The position numbers were made by a program, and so were the translations under genes. The notes beneath the pieces were generated by a model. The model had not been told where the DNA came from. It worked only from the letters and a program-made list of their open reading frames with translations, and ran no database searches. A stretch of 64,000 bases of DNA from Nannochloropsis oceanica (taxonomy: Eukaryota > Sar > Eustigmatophyceae > Eustigmatales > Monodopsidaceae): positions 434,001 through 498,000 of the forward strand of contig CP038106.1 of the NCBI GenBank assembly GCA_004519485.1. Reading direction: 5' to 3'. This document shows positions 1 to 10,711 of the stretch, piece by piece (the first letter of the stretch is position 1; every line of letters begins with the position of its first letter).

Positions 1-1183
1 TTACTTCCAGCAGGTGAACTTGCGGGAGTGGCTTAGGCGTTTCATCTTTCTCATTGTCCTCGTCGAGAGATACAAGGAAATCCAGCCCCAGCAGCTCGAA
101 GCACTGCGGGATAGGGGCAAAGACTGTGCGTTCTAGATGTAAGGCTTTGAACAGCTCTGCTGTCACCTCCTCCATCCCTTTTCGAATATCCTCCACCACA
201 CTCTCTGCTTCTCCCCACTTAAGCCCCCGACTTTCCTTCAAATCTGCCACCAAGTCATCCAACAAAAAGACGCACTCCTCCTCCACCACGAGGTGCGATT
301 CTCCGTCTTCCACTTGCCGAGCGGTGTTTGTAATGTGCACAAGTTGATTTCGCAAGTCCTGCTCATTGTACTCCATTGCCGAGCTCAACAGCAACACCTG
401 CCGCCAGACGTACACAGACAAATCTCCCACAGCCAGGACATAGCAACGCAAATGAAACTTCTTTCGGCGGTGAAGCAGCGGTCGAGTGACATATGCTTGC
501 AACACCCACTCTCGGACGTCCGGCCATTCCCCCACCACGTCTGCTATTGTCACATAATCCCGCAGCACCGTGACTTCCGCGCCTTTGTTGGTGACACTAG
601 GCTTAAGGATCCAGATCTGTCCCTGCGTTTGGGCGAGCCGCTCTTTGGTATCCCGGAGGCACCATTCCAGGCGGTCCCGCTGTGAAAGGTTGGCCGTGAG
701 ATTTTGATCGAACGTCGCACCCAAGGCCCCAAAGCTCATTTCCTCCTCAAAGGCTTCCCAGGTTTCAATCACCAATGTCTCAGGTATGGCTCCGTGCAGC
801 GCTGATTCTGGTCTTTTAGCCATGTACTTCCGCAACTGGTAAGCCAGCTGAGCCTTGCGACCAAGGCCTTTCCTAATCAGGTAGGAGTTGGCCTTGATCT
901 CGCCATGGCCAGCCAAGACACGGTCGAAATTTAGGTCCTCGTAGTCCGCCCATAAGATCGAAGCATCCTCCTCTCGTTTGACTAGCGCCAAGCGGGGCTG
1001 TCGACGGGCAATGGCGTGGATGAGGAGTCGTCGTGTATAATCGCAGGGCACCTTCACCCAAACCCGAGCGACGTTGGCGTCGAGAGGCTCAGGCTTCGTA
1101 CAAACGGGATCTATGGATGAAAAGTATGGTGTCGTATTGATCTCAAACTGTGTGGAGTCCATTTGGGAAGTATTCCAGACCAT
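1..1183 (-). CDS. Tubulin-tyrosine-ligase (TTL) family protein, 3' end cut by window edge
   Basis: One open frame runs from an ATG at 1183 (a second in-frame ATG lies at 1162) to the left edge without a stop, so the C-terminus is missing. Seen: the ATP-grasp core of the TTL family in order, including WILKPSVTNKGAEVTVL (nucleotide-binding lysine strand), a basic QAYVTRPLLHRRKKFHLRCY segment, HITNTARQ, and FELLGLDFLV followed by HLLEV, where the family's E-x-N metal motif would be expected just past the edge. Family knowledge: TTL/TTLL enzymes ligate Tyr, Glu or Gly to tubulin or other proteins; the short domain and the lack of a tubulin-binding extension recall the PBY1-like or TTLL12-like branches, whose substrates are unclear. 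No intron is needed. Certain as a TTL-fold gene, uncertain as to substrate. Confidence 0.85.
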   Translation of the reverse strand, partial: MVWNTSQMDSTQFEINTTPYFSSIDPVCTKPEPLDANVARVWVKVPCDYTRRLLIHAIARRQPRLALVKREEDASILWADYEDLNFDRVLAGHGEIKANSYLIRKGLGRKAQLAYQLRKYMAKRPESALHGAIPETLVIETWEAFEEEMSFGALGATFDQNLTANLSQRDRLEWCLRDTKERLAQTQGQIWILKPSVTNKGAEVTVLRDYVTIADVVGEWPDVREWVLQAYVTRPLLHRRKKFHLRCYVLAVGDLSVYVWRQVLLLSSAMEYNEQDLRNQLVHITNTARQVEDGESHLVVEEECVFLLDDLVADLKESRGLKWGEAESVVEDIRKGMEEVTAELFKALHLERTVFAPIPQCFELLGLDFLVSLDEDNEKDETPKPLPQVHLLEV

Positions 1184-1661
1184 GGCGCATTTGTCGAGTG
1201 GTGTACGGATGTGTTGAATGCGGAGGGAGGAGGTTGATGGCGCTGCTTAATGACAGGGATGCCCAGGCGTGCAAATTGAACGCCACCCTGACGACTGTTT
1301 GTGTGATAAAAATCCCTGTCAGATCCTTTGTTGTGAAATCACAGTGTTTTGGTGATGTGAATAGTGGGGGTTGTGTTCGGACTGTCGGTCAAGAGAGCAA
1401 GGACACCGCCTCGCTGAGCATTATTTTTGTTTCTATACACGCACGCCGGGCCACATAGTTTCATTTTGTGGGCTAGACTGTGCTTGACAGCAGCTTCATG
1501 CTTTGGTGAATGAATTTTAATTTTGTTGAATGCAGATCAAAGACACCATATAAATTTTGTAGTTCCTGCTTATAATCGTCTTACCTTGACCTTGCCTTTC
1601 CAGCCACCTCCCACGCCCGGTCCCTTGATACCTCTCATAGCCATTTACCCAATACCAGGTA
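1184..1661. other. Intergenic: TTL promoter and TMEM260 3' flank
   Basis: No supported gene. It lies between two minus-strand genes, so it must hold the 5' region of the TTL-like gene and the 3' end of the TMEM260-like gene. A short open frame at 1150-1458 on the plus strand shows no recognisable protein features. Confidence 0.5.
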
Positions 1662-4550
1662 CTATGGATCATCGGCTCCTCTGAATTTCCTGGAAGCCAG
1701 ATTCTCTTTTTTCTCAAGAAGTGGTCGCATCCGGGCAACAATCATTTTGTGCTGCTGCTGCAATTTGCCTACCTCAGGCAATTGTTGAGCGTCGGGACGA
1801 GTCAAACACGTCCCCCAAGTGTATTCTAGGCGATTCAAGAGCCACATCCGCCAGTCTGTCTCCTGGCGACCAGGCCCCCGGTACCACTGGGATGCAGTGG
1901 TGGCAAGGGAAGCATCGTTAAAGGGACTAACACGGGGCACACGGCGCAATTGAGCCTCGGCGGTCGCCAAGGAAACCGTGGGGCTGAGGTACAAAAGATG
2001 GTAATAGGCCAAGCCCAGGTTATTTAGTGTGTGTGTCGTGTGCTCAGGGTCATGTGCAACTAGCACTTCAAGCCACCATGCCGCATCCAAGAAATGCTTC
2101 AGCACCAGCGTGGAGGACATTTTGGTCGTTGTGGGGCTGTGTGTCATATCGTCGTTGCCTCCTCCCGCACTTCTGTTGTAAAGGTTCTGGTGCCCAATCG
2201 CTTCGTCGAGCGCGTGCGCCGCAGTCTCGGCCAAATGATCTAGATAGTCGCGCCTGATTTCATACTCCCACTTCCCTCGCTGGTACTTATCAAGGGCAGG
2301 GAGCTCCGCAAGTGACAATAAGTTTTGCGAGTGCTGCTGAAGAAGATGCCATGTTTCAAAGATTCGCTTGAGCCATTCTTTCATTGTCCACACGTCTTCG
2401 CGCCGAAAAAGCTGCATGTTCAAGCCCATCGGCAGCATTGTAAAGACAGATCGAAGCTGCTCCTCGGTCTGAGAAAATGTCAGGTTTCCTGCCACAAAAA
2501 TGCCCCCAACCCGGTCGATATTGGCGTCCACAAACTGATGCATGGCAAAAGCCTGGCCTCCGCGCGCCAAGCAATGATTTTCTGGAACGTGGTGTGTACC
2601 GGGAAAAATAACTTTTCCACTGTGATGACTGCCCAATGACGGCCACCATGGAAGGCTCATGAGCGACAACTTTAGAATCGTCACGTCCAGCCGGTAGTTC
2701 TTACAGCTTTGCATGTACCGCAACGAATTCCATTGCAATTTATGATTTACGAGTAGCAACGAATCCGGCGGTAAGGGCGCGAGCAAGCTCCGAGCATATT
2801 TTTCGGAGTAGGTGTTGGCGTACTGGCCCGACATCGCAAAGTGCTGCTGAAATTGCCACAAGGCCAGAACCACGCATACGGCCTGAGCCAATGAGGCCGT
2901 CAGATTAAACGAAAATCGCGAATCCTGTTGTCTTCCCACCTGCCACTGCCCCCGCGCCACCACACACGACAGCCAATCCATACCAACGCCTGCCAACATA
3001 AAGACCAACAAGTTAGCTTGCATCCAGAAGCGCGCCATCATGTTGTAAGACAACTCAACGCTCTCATTCAGTGGCTCTGGCGAGAAAAAGTCAAAAGCAA
3101 ACAGAGACAAGACCCAGGCTCCTCCAAGAGCCCAAATCACGTGGTGACTCTCTTGGCGTGCCTTTGCCTCGGCTTTGTGGTAGGGACCTTGGCTTCGAGC
3201 ATCCTTAGTGTGCGTGCATGGTGGTTGCGGAGCCGGTACATTTGTAAGAATTTGCTGAATATATCCGTCCGTTGCCCGTGTCACCTTGGCTCGTTCACCC
3301 CTGTAGCGCGGAGGTAACAGGAACGGTGCCGTAAAGACCGTGGCTGCGACATAACCCAACAGCGCCAGCAGAGGCACCAAACCCCATTGACCCTGACGCA
3401 AGATTAGATCCCACGCATAAGCACCCTGCGAACAGTAAGCTGACTCCCGATAGGTTACATCATCCGGATCTGAGGCTGGTTGTAAATCAGGGAATTCTCC
3501 CTGGCGTAATTGGCTCCATATTTCTTGCCATGTTATCATGTTGCCAAGTCTGCCGATTTGAGGGCGCCACAAAACACTCAAGAGTGCGTAGACCAATGGA
3601 AATAAGCCCAAAATAAACCATCTCCCAAGCTCGATGATGATACCGCTCGGCTGCCTCGCCAAGTCGCGCCGCAGGCACCAGGCCAAATAGAACACAACCG
3701 GTACTTCAACAAGAATGGCCGTATGCTGATTAGCCAGGGCCAGACCACAAAGCAATGTAGTGGTGCAGGCCCAAAATCGCCTATCCTGAGATGTCCAACT
3801 GGAGGCAAAGCGGAGTGTAGTGTATAGCAGAAGGGCCAGCAGAGCATTGTTCAAAGCAAAGACCTCGGCTGAAACTGCGTATCGCCATACCAAAGGCGAC
3901 CACGCAAAAAGCCCTGCACCCGCAGCCGCAGCCACTAATGTCGTCGTACTTGTCGCTGTTGCAAGGGAATCATTGCTCGAAGACATAGAGGGATGATAGC
4001 ATCGATGCCGCGCCTGCCCAAACACCACAATGCACAAGAAAAGGCACCCAGCGGCCATAGTCGTGCAAATAGCCGAGATTATGTTGGCCTTCCAAGAAGG
4101 ACTCCCGGCCACAGGCAAGCACAGAATCACCAGACGTTGCAGAAGCGTCAAGAGCGGGTATTGTGTTAATCGGAGGGTATCCAATCGGCACGCCTCAGCG
4201 ACAAGCTTCCCGCTATCCCCGCCAGCAATGACCTCGCCGAGCGTTGTCCAATAACTAGCCATGATTAGACCACACGTGACCCAGAGCCATACCCAAGTGA
4301 CCAAGTCATGTCGGTGGGATGGTAGTGACAATGCTCGTGCTGAGACCGATGCGAACAACACTTTGAAACGATCTGTCACTTCCTGCGCTTGGGCAGCACG
4401 CCGTTCCGCCCGTCGCTGAAGTTGAGACGGAGGCAACCACCTAGACGACGAGGAAACCCGACGTCTACTGGTTGTGGCAGCAGCCGCTGACAATTTTTCT
4501 GCCTCAAAAATAGGCTGCACCGGATGCCGGCCGGTGGAACCCTCAAACAT
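1662..4550 (-). CDS. TMEM260/DUF2723-type polytopic protein O-mannosyltransferase, divergent
   Basis: Single-exon 962-residue protein. After a basic N-terminal tail comes a hydrophobic helix, then a luminal-loop motif GGDSGKLVAEACRL and many membrane helices up to about residue 550; the C-terminal part is soluble and resembles the tail of TMEM260 (YNMMARFWMQANL, LPPDSLLLVNHKLQWNSLRY, where an NYR-type 'D..L..A' pattern follows). Family knowledge: TMEM260 is an ER GT-C enzyme that O-mannosylates plexin/MET IPT domains, with the first loop carrying GDSGE and HPPGYP. Here these read GDSGK and RLTQYP, so catalytic competence is uncertain. The gene diverges from the SR factor gene across 433 bp. 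Start chosen as the first ATG of the frame. The assignment is by domain pattern, not by global alignment. Confidence 0.75.
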   Translation of the reverse strand: MFEGSTGRHPVQPIFEAEKLSAAAATTSRRRVSSSSRWLPPSQLQRRAERRAAQAQEVTDRFKVLFASVSARALSLPSHRHDLVTWVWLWVTCGLIMASYWTTLGEVIAGGDSGKLVAEACRLDTLRLTQYPLLTLLQRLVILCLPVAGSPSWKANIISAICTTMAAGCLFLCIVVFGQARHRCYHPSMSSSNDSLATATSTTTLVAAAAGAGLFAWSPLVWRYAVSAEVFALNNALLALLLYTTLRFASSWTSQDRRFWACTTTLLCGLALANQHTAILVEVPVVFYLAWCLRRDLARQPSGIIIELGRWFILGLFPLVYALLSVLWRPQIGRLGNMITWQEIWSQLRQGEFPDLQPASDPDDVTYRESAYCSQGAYAWDLILRQGQWGLVPLLALLGYVAATVFTAPFLLPPRYRGERAKVTRATDGYIQQILTNVPAPQPPCTHTKDARSQGPYHKAEAKARQESHHVIWALGGAWVLSLFAFDFFSPEPLNESVELSYNMMARFWMQANLLVFMLAGVGMDWLSCVVARGQWQVGRQQDSRFSFNLTASLAQAVCVVLALWQFQQHFAMSGQYANTYSEKYARSLLAPLPPDSLLLVNHKLQWNSLRYMQSCKNYRLDVTILKLSLMSLPWWPSLGSHHSGKVIFPGTHHVPENHCLARGGQAFAMHQFVDANIDRVGGIFVAGNLTFSQTEEQLRSVFTMLPMGLNMQLFRREDVWTMKEWLKRIFETWHLLQQHSQNLLSLAELPALDKYQRGKWEYEIRRDYLDHLAETAAHALDEAIGHQNLYNRSAGGGNDDMTHSPTTTKMSSTLVLKHFLDAAWWLEVLVAHDPEHTTHTLNNLGLAYYHLLYLSPTVSLATAEAQLRRVPRVSPFNDASLATTASQWYRGPGRQETDWRMWLLNRLEYTWGTCLTRPDAQQLPEVGKLQQQHKMIVARMRPLLEKKENLASRKFRGADDP

Positions 4551-4983
4551 TCCTTTGCGGTCTTAGTCTGGAGTCGGGATGTAGGAGGAGGGGTAGGAGG
4601 GGTGGTTTGGAGCTATCGATTGACAGACAAAAGACTAGCACACCGTGTTACACGCACTAAGAGGAGTTATAGGCGTGGGTTGTGCTGAGCACCATAGCAG
4701 CGCTGACACGAGTAACGAGAAGGTTCCTTGAGAAGTGGAACGTAACGTGCAGACCGTACGAGAAACACTTGCTTTCCTCGTTCACTCCTCTATCCCGAGG
4801 CAATTTCAAGAATAGCTTCTCAAGCCAGGCATAATTTTGTTTTCACGCTGTCTGAGATCACCACCACCACATACACTTAAAATTTTGAGCAATAGACATA
4901 TAGTGAGAGGCAGAGACAGGACCGAAGGAGGCAGGACAGACAGCAAGCCAACACAACCACCACGACCACCAAGAAACCTCACG
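4551..4983. promoter_or_regulatory. Divergent promoter between TMEM260-like and SR factor genes
   Basis: 433 bp separate the two start codons. The last 150 bp before the SR start are A/C-rich leader sequence (ACAACCACCACGACCACC type). No TATA box or other clear motif could be picked out by eye. Inference: shared bidirectional promoter. Confidence 0.4.
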
Positions 4984-6611
4984 ATGCCGGGCACGCGTCT
5001 ATTCGTGGGCAATCTTACGTCCGCCGCCACGGCGGAGGATCTGCGGGACCTGTTTAAGGAATTCGGCCCCATTGACCGCATTGATATGAAGAAGGAAGGC
5101 GGATTTGGCTTTGTCGAGTTCATCCGTGGGCGTGACGGAGAAGAGGCTCTAGTGAAGGCCGCCCAGAGCGTGAACGGCAAGGAGCTGCATGGCGTAACCT
5201 TGACGGTAGAGGAGGCGAAAGGACCGAAGCGCGAAGGTCCCCGCCCACAGATGCAGCGAAGTGAGCACCGGGTCCGCGTGGAGGGCATGCCACGTGGGAG
5301 CACGTGGCAAGACCTAAAGGACTTCGCGCGGGGGAGCACGGGCTTAGCTCCTTTGTACACGGAAGTGGTGCGAGGCAACCCTAGCGTGGGCATCATTGAG
5401 TACCATCGACGGGAGGATATGATTGAAGCCCTGCGGCAAATCAACAACACTGAACTAAGGGGCGTGATGGTGCAGGTGTACGAGGTGAGATTGAGAGGGG
5501 TAAGGAGGTTGAGGCTCAACCACATGGCTTTATGGGAAACAAAGCAAGAATCACCGCGATGAAGAGATGAAATACGACACACACTCTATCCGTACTAATT
5601 CAATTCCATCCTCTTATATGAAATACTCTTTAGGATGCCCCCTCTGGCCGTGGCCGTGGTGACGAGCGACGCCGAAGCTACAGCCCTCCCCGACGAGAAC
5701 CATCCCGCGGAGGAGATATCCGCGGAGGGTACTACGACGAATTTCGTCCTCCACTACGCGGTCCAGGTCCACGTGATTACCACCGTGATCGCGATCGTCT
5801 TCCCCGCTCCAGGTCTCGAGAAAGGTACCCCGCGCATCACATACCTCCCGCCGCCTACGCCTTTGGTCGAGGTCGCTCACGGTCCCGCAGCCCCGTCCGC
5901 AGTCATTATCCCCCCCCTCTTTCTGCGCCTCCTGTTGCTGTTAACCATGACGATCTATATCGACGTGGTGGCGGCCGTGACGGACCTCTCTCCCTCCTCC
6001 CTCCCCCTCCTGCCTATCATGATGACTACGAGTACCGGCGAGGCGGCCGAGGAGAAAGAGGAGGAAGAGGAGGAGGGCGTTCTCGTTCTCCGCCATCTTC
6101 CCGCTATGGAGATCTTCCTCCCCCTCACTATTCTACTTCGTCTTCGTATCCGTCCCAGCAATATGCACACGCGCCGCCGTCGGTTTATCCTGAGTACAGC
6201 TCCCACAGGCAGCGAGGAGGGCCAGGGGAGGATTACAGCTATCATGCCCCTTCCCCTCACTCGCGCTACCTTGCTGCTGGTGACCAGTACATTAATCGAC
6301 GGAGCGATGCAAGTAGCGGTGCTCTTGGTGATACAGGCGGTGTAAGTGGTGGATTTGCCGGAGGAGGAAGAGGGAGATACGAGGATTCTCGCGGGGAAGG
6401 GCCGCCGCCTCAGTCATCGGGGTCGTCGTCAACACTCCCTCCTCCACCCCATGGTGGTGTCTATGCAGGTACTGCCCCTCCGCTCCTCCCATCTGATCCA
6501 AGAAAAGGAGGTGGCAGTGTTGGTGGCAACATTCGTGACCCCCGACGAAGGGATTGGGGACAAGACCGACGAGGTGCTGGGGGAGGGGCAGGCGGTGGAG
6601 TCTATCGGTAG
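4984..6611 (+). CDS. SR-type splicing factor, two RRMs plus RS/RGG tail
   Basis: Two exons, 4984-5484 and 5634-6611, joined in phase 0 across a 149 bp GT-AG intron; 492 residues. RRM1 (about residues 4-77) has RNP2 LFVGNL and RNP1 GFGFVEF. RRM2 (about 95-167) is a pseudo-RRM of the SRSF1/4/5/6 kind, with STWQDLKDFAR matching the invariant SWQDLKD helix that binds GGA-type RNA and SRPK. The intron falls exactly at the end of RRM2. Exon 2 encodes a tail rich in RS, SRSRSP, RGG, Tyr and Pro, as expected for a phosphorylated nuclear-speckle factor. The long glycine/tyrosine part is more like plant and algal RSZ/SCL relatives than metazoan SRSF1. Role: constitutive and alternative pre-mRNA splicing. 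Confidence 0.92.
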
Positions 6612-7055
6612 ACAGAGAGAACTGCTTGATTTCTTGTGCTGTACTGACCAATTCGGATAGTTGTATAGCCATGAGAGGGTGTGTCGGTATTGGCGCGAAG
6701 GGACGACGAGAGGCCTTTACAATTAGAGAAAGTTTCAGCCTGCGTAAGGTTTGTTGCGTAGCAAGGCCGAAGGTTCCTTCACCCTTTTTAAACGAACACG
6801 AAAAGCAAAGACAACGTTTCCAACCGAAAGGCATGCGGTGCAGGCAGGTTCTTCTTCCATCCACGTCGTGTCGATCCACAGGTCCTTTTCTTTCCCCCCC
6901 TTCATCCTCTCGGGTCCTCCGCTGCGGCTGCCGCACTTTCATCCACTCTTGAATTTCCTCGCTCCATGATTCCATCATCACCTTAGATGCACTGTCCTAT
7001 TCACACCTAATTATGTGTCCTCTCCGTTATTCCTCCCCGCCCACAGGAGCTAAGA
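6612..7055. other. Intergenic between SR factor and SDHAF1
   Basis: 3' flank of the SR gene and 5' flank of the SDHAF1-like gene. No further gene seen; overlapping short frames have no protein-like character. Confidence 0.5.
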
Positions 7056-7334
7056 ATGACTCCGCAACGGGCATCGGGGCTACAAAAAGAAGTTCTCAGC
7101 CTCTACCGGCAGCTTTTGCGCGCCGCCCGGCGGAAAGATCCCACCAAAGAGGATGGGGGGACATGGACACTTGCCCGTACTCGCTTCCGGGAGGACGCTG
7201 GGTCGGTCAATCGGATGGATTTCCAAAAGATTGAGTTTCTGTTGCGCCATGGCCGAAAGCAGCTCAAATACCTGGACATGCCCAGCTTCGTCAAGGGCAC
7301 TTCCGTCACGCCCTCCTCATCGCCATCTAGATGA
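7056..7334 (+). CDS. SDHAF1: Succinate dehydrogenase assembly factor 1-like LYR protein
   Basis: Intronless 92-residue protein. Near the N-terminus it carries the LYR motif in GLQKEVLSLYRQLLRAAR; the central part fits the complex1_LYR pattern F R x x A x x V x R x D F x x I E x L L R x G, ending GRKQLKYLDMP. This C-terminal arrangement is typical of SDHAF1. Family knowledge: SDHAF1 is a mitochondrial matrix protein that recruits the Fe-S transfer machinery to the SDHB subunit of complex II. No cleavable presequence is obvious, which is normal for small LYR proteins. Converges with the BAR-domain gene on the other strand. Confidence 0.85.
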   Translation: MTPQRASGLQKEVLSLYRQLLRAARRKDPTKEDGGTWTLARTRFREDAGSVNRMDFQKIEFLLRHGRKQLKYLDMPSFVKGTSVTPSSSPSR

Positions 7335-7518
7335 CCGAGAAATGTAGAAAGTACAAGTACATATGCGCGTTGCCACAGCTAAAGCTTAACTAAGAAAATG
7401 GGGTAGCTCGCCACAATGGTGGATTCCGGATTTTGCAGTTTATTTTATTTCTTACTTTAATTTTTTAAATTAAAGATTATGCCGTGCCTTCCCTTTTCCT
7501 TATTACTGGTTACCCTGA

Positions 7519-8494
7519 TCACCGTCGAGCATCACCCCGCAAACCTCTTTCATTTCCCCGCTCAGCCCTTTCCTCTTCTTCCGCCTTGTCACTGTTCAGC
7601 TCATCTAGCTCCTGCGCCATGCTGACCATTGCACGATTCGGGTCCAGCTGACGCATGGAAACGCATAAAGGCTCCAGTATCTCCAAAGCCCGGCAGTGGT
7701 AAAGCATCTCTGCCCGTAATGTCTCCTCAAGCATAGCCTTCATTTCTATCACCCTACTCTTCTCGAAACAACGAAAATTACTGTCCACCACCTCATCCGT
7801 GTGCTTGGCGCATTCCCCGTAATTGGCTAGCTTTTGCCGCTTCAGGTCATCGTCGTCCTCGAGGTTGAGCATACCTAGCAAGGTTCGTTCTCCAGAGTCT
7901 AATTGTTGAACAAAGATGAGAAATGATGAATGAAAAAACATATTCCATGGAAGCAATGCGCCCGACCGGTCTGCTTGTTAGTGTTGCGTGGTCCCATCAT
8001 GTCCTCCCTTCTTCCCTCCCCAAGCACTCACATGTGAGTTTCCTCTCCATGGCCCGAGATCTGGCAAGAGCTCGCTCCCGGTCTCTAAGTAAGAGCTTTG
8101 TTGGAAGCAATATATGCGCCTGCACGTACTCGATAGTAGAAAGCACCCGCTCTTCTGCACGCTCGCACATAATCATCCTTCGCTCCTCCGCCAAGCGCTT
8201 GGTGCACTCGGCAATGGCAATGAGATCTTCTTGGAGGTCGATGAACTGCTCCTGCGCAGCCGTGTCCCGAACCTTTTGCGAAAGGTCGAGCGTGGCATTG
8301 CATCCTTCCTTGTGGTTTTTCAGCAATGCCTTGACTCCAAGCTGCAGCGTCTTGACATTTCGCTCGCAAAAATCGAGGCGGCCTTGCAGCGCCCGCCCCT
8401 TTTCGTCCATATGCTGCTCGAATTTGGAGTAAGAGCATGACAAATCTTTAATGTTGACATGAAAAAAATGTTGCTGCGACTTATATGAGCGCAT
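7519..8494 (-). CDS. BAR-domain protein resembling CIBAR (FAM92)
   Basis: Two exons, 8494-8032 and 7898-7519, joined across a 133 bp intron (codon T|AC); about 280 residues. The whole protein is charged helix. The end of the helical domain, FEKSRVIEMKAMLEETLR then AEMLYHCRALEIL, matches the FAM92/CIBAR pattern (FEKQKIKDIK...IEMLFHGKALEV), and earlier helices (residues 20-150) fit the same BAR fold. Family knowledge: CIBAR proteins bind Chibby at the ciliary base and shape membranes, also at mitochondria. In an alga that may lack cilia the role would be membrane curvature alone. The start is uncertain: an upstream exon ending near a TTAAAG acceptor around 8450 is possible. The C-terminus is acidic then Arg-rich. 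Confidence 0.6.
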
Positions 8495-9197
8495 TGGGGG
8501 TATATGGACTGCAGGCCAAATCCAAAAGAGAGGCGAAATATATGCTATAGCTACTGCTCGCCAATTTTCAAGGGCCCGTTACCATTATTCGTCCCTTCCC
8601 AATTCAAAATACCTCGCGATCTGGAACATCCATAATGCCCGGAAAGGGCCCCTTGTGAGGTTTTGCTTGATAATTTTGGCGCTGTTCCTATTCCCAAAGT
8701 CTTGAAGCCCAAGAACTGCCGATTTACCTCCTTACCTACCTCCAAAGCAATGGACGAGCTTGCGGGAGAGGCGCTTACGCGATGTCCAAGGACGCAAAGC
8801 AGATGGGTTTGGCTAAATAAATTTCCCAAAAAAATGATTCTCTCTGAGAGTCTTGGTTGATCACATTGCTTTCTGTTGTGAGGAGAAGGCGCAGAACCGT
8901 AAAATAGAAACGAGAAAACGAACAGAAGCCCGCAGCAAGCATTTTGGATAGATACTTGTGTACGCGAGAAATGAAGGAGGATAATTCTCGAGTAACCACA
9001 CTTCGCTTCATAAATAAATCTTTGACCATCATCAACAGCAGCCATCATATCAGATTTCACATTTAAACATTTTCTATTTGCTCTACTCGGCCTCAACGGG
9101 CTTTGCTATTTCCTCTCCCCTGTCTCCCCCCCTCTCCTCTATTCATTTACCTCCTCACGCTATTAACCGACACTCTCATCCCTTACCCTTCACCCCA
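8495..9197. other. Intergenic between BAR gene and MetAP
   Basis: About 700 bp on the 5' side of the BAR-domain gene and 3' side of MetAP. A 181-codon minus frame (8551-9096) has a composition unlike neighbouring coding DNA and no recognisable motif; it may be 5' UTR or hold an unproven first exon of the BAR gene. Confidence 0.4.
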
Positions 9198-10711
9198 CTA
9201 TTCTTCCCAAAAGAATTTGGGCGACGTCGGCAAGCGTCCCGTCAACGCCTCAACCCCCGAAGGGGTAATGAGCAAGGTATGCTCAAACTGCGCCGACCGT
9301 CGACCATCTGCCGTCGTGGCCGTCCACTTATCAGGCCATAGAATGTGTTTATTCGTGCCTTCACAAATCATTGGTTCAATGGTGAAGGTGTGCCCGGGCT
9401 GCATCACACCAGCGGGTTGGCTGTTCTTGAAATGGAGGACGTTCGGAGTGGTATGAAAGACCTTTCCTAATCCATGTCCGCAGAATTCTCTTACGGTGGT
9501 AAACCCCTCTTTGGTGACATATTCTTCGATGATCGCGCCGATATCCTTGTAGGGCCGCCCGGGCTTGCAAAAGTCGATTGCTTTTTGCCACGCGTCGTAG
9601 GTGACTTTGACCAATTTTTTCCCGGCTTCGTCTACTTGACCGACGCAGAAGGTTTCGGAGCAGTCCCCGTGGTAGCCTTTGTAGAATACTGTTACGTCCA
9701 CATTGACAATGTCTCCGTCTTGAAGGACAGTGGAAACGTCGGGGATCCCGTGACAGACCACTTCGTTCAAACTCGTGCAGCAGGATTTGGGGAAGCCGTG
9801 GTAATTCAAGGGAGAAGGGTAGGCGCCCCTTTTGACTGTCTCCCCGTGCACGATCATGTCGATTTCGTCCGTGGTCATTCCTACTTTAATTTGGCGGGCC
9901 ACAGCGTCAAGCACTTCGCGGGCAACCAAACCGGAGGCACGCATGGCGGCGATGTCTTCGGGGCTCTTGACCTCGATCATCCAGGGCAAGGGGGGGTCGC
10001 GGGCTTTGGGGACACTGTGGTTGGTTGCGTGTGGGGTGCGTGGAGAAGGGAGGGAGGAAGGATGTTAGAATGCGTGGAGAGACATCAGCTTACGCTGCGA
10101 GCGGGTGACCAATAATCAAGGCATGAAGAAAGGAGGAGAGTGCAAAGGAAAAGAGCCAAACAGGAGAGGTGAAAAAGTCTGAAAAGAGTCTTCCTCACTC
10201 CGCATTCAGAAAACTAGCCAAATCACGTATCCATACATCCATACTCTCAGCGTCGTCACCCCCAAATTCGCCCACACTTGCGCAGAAAAAGACAGGTATC
10301 TTACTGTATACGCATGCAAATACACTCATCTACGAGTGGCACGTACCCGTCCAATGCATAGTCGGGCCGCATAATCTCCTCAGGCACCTCTCGGATTGGG
10401 CTCAGCACACCCGGCTTTAGACGTCCGCTGTACTTATACTTGTCAGCCTTAGCCTTCGCCCCGAATCCAAAGCCTTTCGACGCCGATGGCCCACTGCTAC
10501 TGCTGCCCCCCTTTTTGCAGACCACGTTTCCTCGAGACCGTCCGCGTTGCTGCAGCGATGACGAGGTGGTTCCAGAAGGGGAAAGGGGAGAGGACGGCTG
10601 GAAGGCAGCGGCGGGCTCACCAAGCACCAACGCAACAAGGACTAGGAACTGCAGGACGAGATTGATAAGGGCGAACCCTTTGGGCCGTTCGAGTGATGAT
10701 GGTGACAGCAT
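9198..10711 (-). CDS. Methionine aminopeptidase type I, plastid-targeted form
   Basis: Two exons, 10711-10347 and 10014-9198, spliced G|GT across 332 bp; 393 residues. Residues 1-40 form a signal peptide ending GEPAAAFQPSS, an Ala-Phe cleavage context used for import into heterokont plastids. A low-complexity stretch follows, then the MetAP1 linker GRLKPGVLSPIREVP and RPDYALDGVPK, then the catalytic domain. Metal ligands are present: D in VNVDVTVFYKGYHGDCSETF (two Asp), H in GHGLGKVFHTTPNVLH, E in FTIEPMI and E in AQFEHTLLIT. Function: removes initiator Met from plastid-made or imported proteins. A CTTGCTTGCAG just before the start codon may be the acceptor of a 5' UTR intron. Confidence 0.93.

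Noticed and set aside
9474-10115. 213-codon plus-strand frame
   Set aside because: Antisense to the conserved MetAP catalytic domain.
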